Positions 6,604 to 9,014 of a stretch of DNA of 9,014 nucleotides are shown in pieces (the stretch's first letter is position 1; the number at the start of each line of letters is the position of its first letter). The notes below the pieces were generated by a model. It did no database searches. It worked only from the letters and a program-made list of their open reading frames with translations, and was not told the origin of the DNA. The position numbers and the translations under genes are program-made. The DNA is taken from positions 1 through 9,014 of the forward strand of contig JAGLCE010000098.1 of the NCBI GenBank assembly GCA_023146365.1, in the 5' to 3' direction. This DNA comes from Endozoicomonadaceae bacterium. Lineage in GTDB: Bacteria; Pseudomonadota; Gammaproteobacteria; Pseudomonadales; Endozoicomonadaceae.

Positions 6604-6990
6604 ATTTAGCCTTTTATTGTGTATATTCTGAGCCACAGAAATCATCATTTTCAGTCGTCAATACAATATTTTAAGTTTTGACGATCAATAATCGATGCCC
6701 ACGACCTTCTACAACCCAATACGAGATCACTTCTGTCAGTGATATATGCCCGACTGACCGAAGACAAATAGTGACAGTTTTATGCATGCGTGACAATAAA
6801 AATCACACTACACAATAATCAATACTACGAGTAATTTGGTTATTTAGACTAGTAACTGACTCACATATGAAATTTTAATCGATTTAACTTATTGTATTAA
6901 TCCAGCTTTGGATTGTGTTGTGAAGATTTTTTTTCATGCCGATATTTCACCAAGATATGATCTGCTTTATTGAGTTATCCTAAGGTATTT
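6604..6990. other. AT-rich gap, no supported gene
   Basis: Both strands are broken by frequent stops. The longest frame I followed is a minus-strand one of about 45 codons containing RAYITDRSDLVLGC, with no ribosome binding site and no family I recognise. I see no RNA gene, terminator or long repeat. It is most likely decayed sequence between the FkbM pseudogene and the glycosyltransferase-like remnant. Confidence 0.5.
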
Positions 6991-7140
6991 TTATGTGCAA
7001 GTATTAGTATTTCCTCTCGAAAATCCTGCATGCTTATTTCTATAAATAATGATAACCTCGTTTCTTATTTCATCTTTATCATACCACTCTTGAATACATA
7101 TAAACTGTCGATCTAATGACATACTTGGATACGTTAACAT
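6991..7140 (-). pseudogene. Possible family 2 glycosyltransferase fragment
   Basis: A 49-codon minus-strand frame (ATG 7140 to TAA 6991-6993) encodes QEWYDKDEIRNEVIIIYRNK followed by HAGFSRGNTN. The pattern V-I-hydrophobic, RNK, GFSRGN resembles the nucleotide-sugar-binding region of GT2 glycosyltransferases, where an N-K-x-x-GF-x-x-GNN motif follows a beta strand. Beyond the stop, a neighbouring frame gives LNKADHILVKY, loosely like the A-D-Y-I-L-hydrophobic strand that follows in the family, so a frameshift is likely. No ribosome binding site is visible. It lies beside an FkbM pseudogene in the same orientation and both are AT-rich, which fits a decayed glycan gene cluster. The match is short; chance similarity cannot be excluded. 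Confidence 0.35.
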
Positions 7141-7188
7141 CCCGTAATTAATCTAAATATACGAAAACCCAATACAAATACGCACTAC

Positions 7189-7204
7189 TATAAAATTATT
7201 TTAT
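7189..7204 (+). promoter_or_regulatory. Candidate -10 box and AT palindrome before the autotransporter gene
   Basis: TATAAA (7189-7194) is the best -10-like hexamer upstream of the 7261 start, but no good -35 lies 16-18 bases before it. It overlaps a perfect 15-bp AT-only palindrome, ATAAAAT-T-ATTTTAT (7190-7204). In such AT-rich DNA both may be accidental. If real, the leader would be about 60 bases and expression would depend on an activator or on relief of silencing. Confidence 0.25.
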
Positions 7205-7260
7205 TAATGGCCGAAATTAATTTCTATAAGATATTGCTGTGCGAAGGAGTAGTACTATAG

Positions 7261-8619
7261 ATGTCACATATAATCCTGTTTTTGGTATCAATGTTAGTGA
7301 TTTTAATAATCCCGATTACTAGGGCTGCACCATTAGTAAGTGGCAATCTCAGTATTAATATTGAAAAAAATATAATCACCGATAATAATAATCACGAAAC
7401 CGTTAAAATTTCGCCTGAAACTTATCAGGCCAAAGCCAGTCACCAAATGGTGCAATTTAACGCGTTGCGTCAGGCCTCATTGATTGTCAATCAGCTAGTA
7501 CAGCAGTCTAGGCAGAAACCCATCAAGACACATGTAAAGTCAATAATCATCGCCGAATCAGCAAAAGATGAGACTCAGGACATCGAAAAACTGATCGATA
7601 CGGTGAAAACTGACGTTGATACATTGAACCATCAGTTAGAGCTGCCGAAAAACTCTGTCGTCGACATGAAGCACCCCACATCACTGGCTGTCAATGATAT
7701 TCAGGAATCTTCGGTTTACCAGCCTGATAACGGTCTGTCCTTCGGCGACAACTATAAACAAGTCAAAGATGGTTATAGTTACTGGTTCAGCGCCAAGACC
7801 TTTTCCGGCACTCTTCAGGAAAGCAACACCATGCCAGGCTTAAAGGCCCGCGGCGAGACCTACACGGCAAGCCTAGAGAGTAGTATCATGTCTGGGATGC
7901 TGTTCGGTGTTGCCATGACACTGGGGAAAAACCGTATCGATGATGAGTTCAACGATGGGAAAAATGATATCTCCTTCGTTAACGGTTCGCTGTATAGCGC
8001 ATGGAAAATTGGCGATGGATTTCTCGAAGCCGGCATCACAGCCGGACGCGCCCGTAATAAAACGAGTCGAATGGCAACCATGAACGGTAACACCGGACAT
8101 CTGGAAAGCATGTTCTACGCAAATACCATGCATGCGCGCCTGCTGGCCGGAAACGTCTATCATCTAGCCTCAACCTGGACACTGACACCATTGGCAGAAC
8201 TGAACTATAACCGAGTTGGCTTCGAAAAACGTCAAGAAAAATGGGCCAGCGACTGCCAAGGCGCCTGTACCGCTCCAACCACTGACCACCCAAAAGCCCT
8301 GAGCACTATGGAGGGCGGGTTTGGCTTCAATCTGGCGAGTCAATGGGGTAATGACAGTATAAAATTGGCGCCATTTGCCAGCGTTATGGGCTACTACAAT
8401 TTCCGTGATAGACAAACATCCATGCGGGCAGTTTATACGACCGGTATTGATCAGATGATCGTCACTTCACCGGAACGGAACCGTGGCAGAATTCGTGTCA
8501 ACTTCGGAATAAGCATGATAGTCAATGACAGATTAAATCTGAATCTTGGCATTGTTCATAACCAGATGAAAGGTTATAAGGCTAACAGTGCCAATCTAAA
8601 ATTCCGTTACGCTTACTAA
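7261..8619 (+). CDS. Autotransporter-type outer-membrane beta-barrel protein, short passenger
   Basis: The 452-residue protein is built like a type V autotransporter. Residues 1-22 form a very hydrophobic signal peptide with probable cleavage after TRA (22). A short hydrophilic passenger (about 23-165) is mostly helix-like and lacks the beta-helix repeats, protease triad or RGD of classical passengers. From about 170 to 452 alternating amphipathic strands with many aromatic and glycine residues form an autotransporter-like barrel of about 12 strands, ending FRYAY; a terminal aromatic residue is the usual BAM recognition signal. C332 and C336 (CQGAC) lie in a predicted loop and could form a small disulfide. 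AAGGAG (7244-7249) precedes the ATG by 11 bases. Sampled GC rises from 28-33% at the 5' end to 58% in the barrel, suggesting a mosaic gene or a fast-evolving passenger. Function is unknown; adhesion or host contact is possible. Confidence 0.82.
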   Translation: MSHIILFLVSMLVILIIPITRAAPLVSGNLSINIEKNIITDNNNHETVKISPETYQAKASHQMVQFNALRQASLIVNQLVQQSRQKPIKTHVKSIIIAESAKDETQDIEKLIDTVKTDVDTLNHQLELPKNSVVDMKHPTSLAVNDIQESSVYQPDNGLSFGDNYKQVKDGYSYWFSAKTFSGTLQESNTMPGLKARGETYTASLESSIMSGMLFGVAMTLGKNRIDDEFNDGKNDISFVNGSLYSAWKIGDGFLEAGITAGRARNKTSRMATMNGNTGHLESMFYANTMHARLLAGNVYHLASTWTLTPLAELNYNRVGFEKRQEKWASDCQGACTAPTTDHPKALSTMEGGFGFNLASQWGNDSIKLAPFASVMGYYNFRDRQTSMRAVYTTGIDQMIVTSPERNRGRIRVNFGISMIVNDRLNLNLGIVHNQMKGYKANSANLKFRYAY

Positions 8620-8637
8620 AACAGATTCATTACACTT

Positions 8638-8670
8638 AAACAACAACATGTAACTATGCTGTTGTTTTTT
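8638..8670 (+). terminator. Intrinsic terminator after the autotransporter gene
   Basis: AAACAACAACAT (8638-8649) pairs with ATGCTGTTGTTT (8656-8667) over 12 positions with one A-C mismatch and a 6-base loop. The right arm runs into six T bases (8665-8670). It begins 19 bases after the stop codon, the usual position of a rho-independent terminator, although the stem is AT-rich. Confidence 0.75.
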
Positions 8671-9014
8671 CATTGCCAGTGAAAATCCAAACGTTTCATT
8701 TTCCCGTTAATCTGTTATTCAGATTGCATTACCAATGAATACATGACAGTACTGAGATTAAGTCTTGGCGCAATTAAGTGATCCACTCAATGAAACGACG
8801 CACGCCGTTGAAAGTGTTCCGTAAGTTCACCAAAGCGAAGGAATTCTGTGTCAATGAAAACAGCTTATTAAAGCTAATCGCATAGAATTTTCTACATATA
8901 TCACACTTAGAAAAATAAACTGCTAAACCCTAGATTGCCAGCACAAGTGACACACGTTTGCCCGATAAAAATTCAATCGGATTAAAGTAGTTGTTGGGTC
9001 TCGCCTGATGGTAT
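8671..9014. other. Right-end stretch with short open frames only
   Basis: No supported gene is visible. A plus-strand frame (8790-8885, 31 codons) encodes RRTPLKVFRKFTKAKEF followed by SLLKLIA. This faintly recalls the C-terminal region of IS256-type transposases, where a KxTKxxxxF pattern precedes a KLxxLA helix. The reverse strand over 8774-8910 is also open and encodes LVNLRNTFNGVRRFIEW. Neither has a ribosome binding site, so mobile-element debris is only a guess. Confidence 0.2.

Noticed and set aside
6104..6609. Three short plus-strand frames
   Set aside because: They lie antisense to the FkbM pseudogene, whose motifs are on the minus strand; none has family similarity or a convincing ribosome binding site.
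7860..8415. Minus-strand frames inside the autotransporter gene
   Set aside because: They overlap each other in different frames and oppose a barrel gene with signal peptide, ribosome binding site and terminator.

Overview
The window looks like a piece of a gammaproteobacterial chromosome. The main evidence is a well-conserved oligopeptidase A gene (prlC) followed by a YheV-family zinc-ribbon gene, an arrangement known from Pseudomonas and its relatives. A soluble eukaryote-like Ser/Thr kinase, insertion-sequence debris, decayed surface-glycan genes and an autotransporter-type outer-membrane protein suggest a host-associated, possibly marine, lineage such as Endozoicomonadaceae. That placement is inference only; no rRNA or other strong taxonomic marker is present.

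Layout. At the left edge (2-241, +) lies the N-terminal part of an ISAs1-type transposase with an internal stop. It abuts the 3' end of a Hanks-type kinase gene (244-1626, -). A housekeeping block then runs leftward on the minus strand in transcription order: an OsmC-family protein (5711-5274), two half-size YeeE/YedE sulfur-transport membrane proteins (5085-4678 and 4668-4252), oligopeptidase A (4185-2164) and the YheV-like protein (2097-1834). The OsmC and YeeE genes form a plausible sulfur-handling module. A perfect 15-bp palindrome next to an extended -10 box suggests the YeeE pair has its own repressor-controlled promoter. prlC appears to have its own sigma32-like (heat-shock) promoter, whose -35 box covers the stop codon of the upstream YeeE gene.

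From about 5788 to 7260 the base composition becomes markedly AT-rich (a hand-counted 60-base line at 5941 is 28% GC, against 53% for a line at 3061 inside prlC). This stretch holds decayed genes on the minus strand: a FkbM-family methyltransferase pseudogene of about 270 codons with two frameshifts and two nonsense mutations, and a short open frame resembling part of a family 2 glycosyltransferase. Together they look like the remains of a surface-polysaccharide or glycosylation island.

On the right, a plus-strand gene (7261-8619) encodes a signal peptide, a short helical passenger and a C-terminal autotransporter-type beta-barrel. It ends at a clear intrinsic terminator (8638-8670). The last 340 bases hold only short open frames. 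I found no tRNA, rRNA, CRISPR array or complete mobile element. I also found no convincing new multi-gene system. The most notable items are the kinase, the sulfur module with its operator-like palindrome, the heat-shock promoter candidate, the reconstructable FkbM pseudogene and the short-passenger autotransporter.
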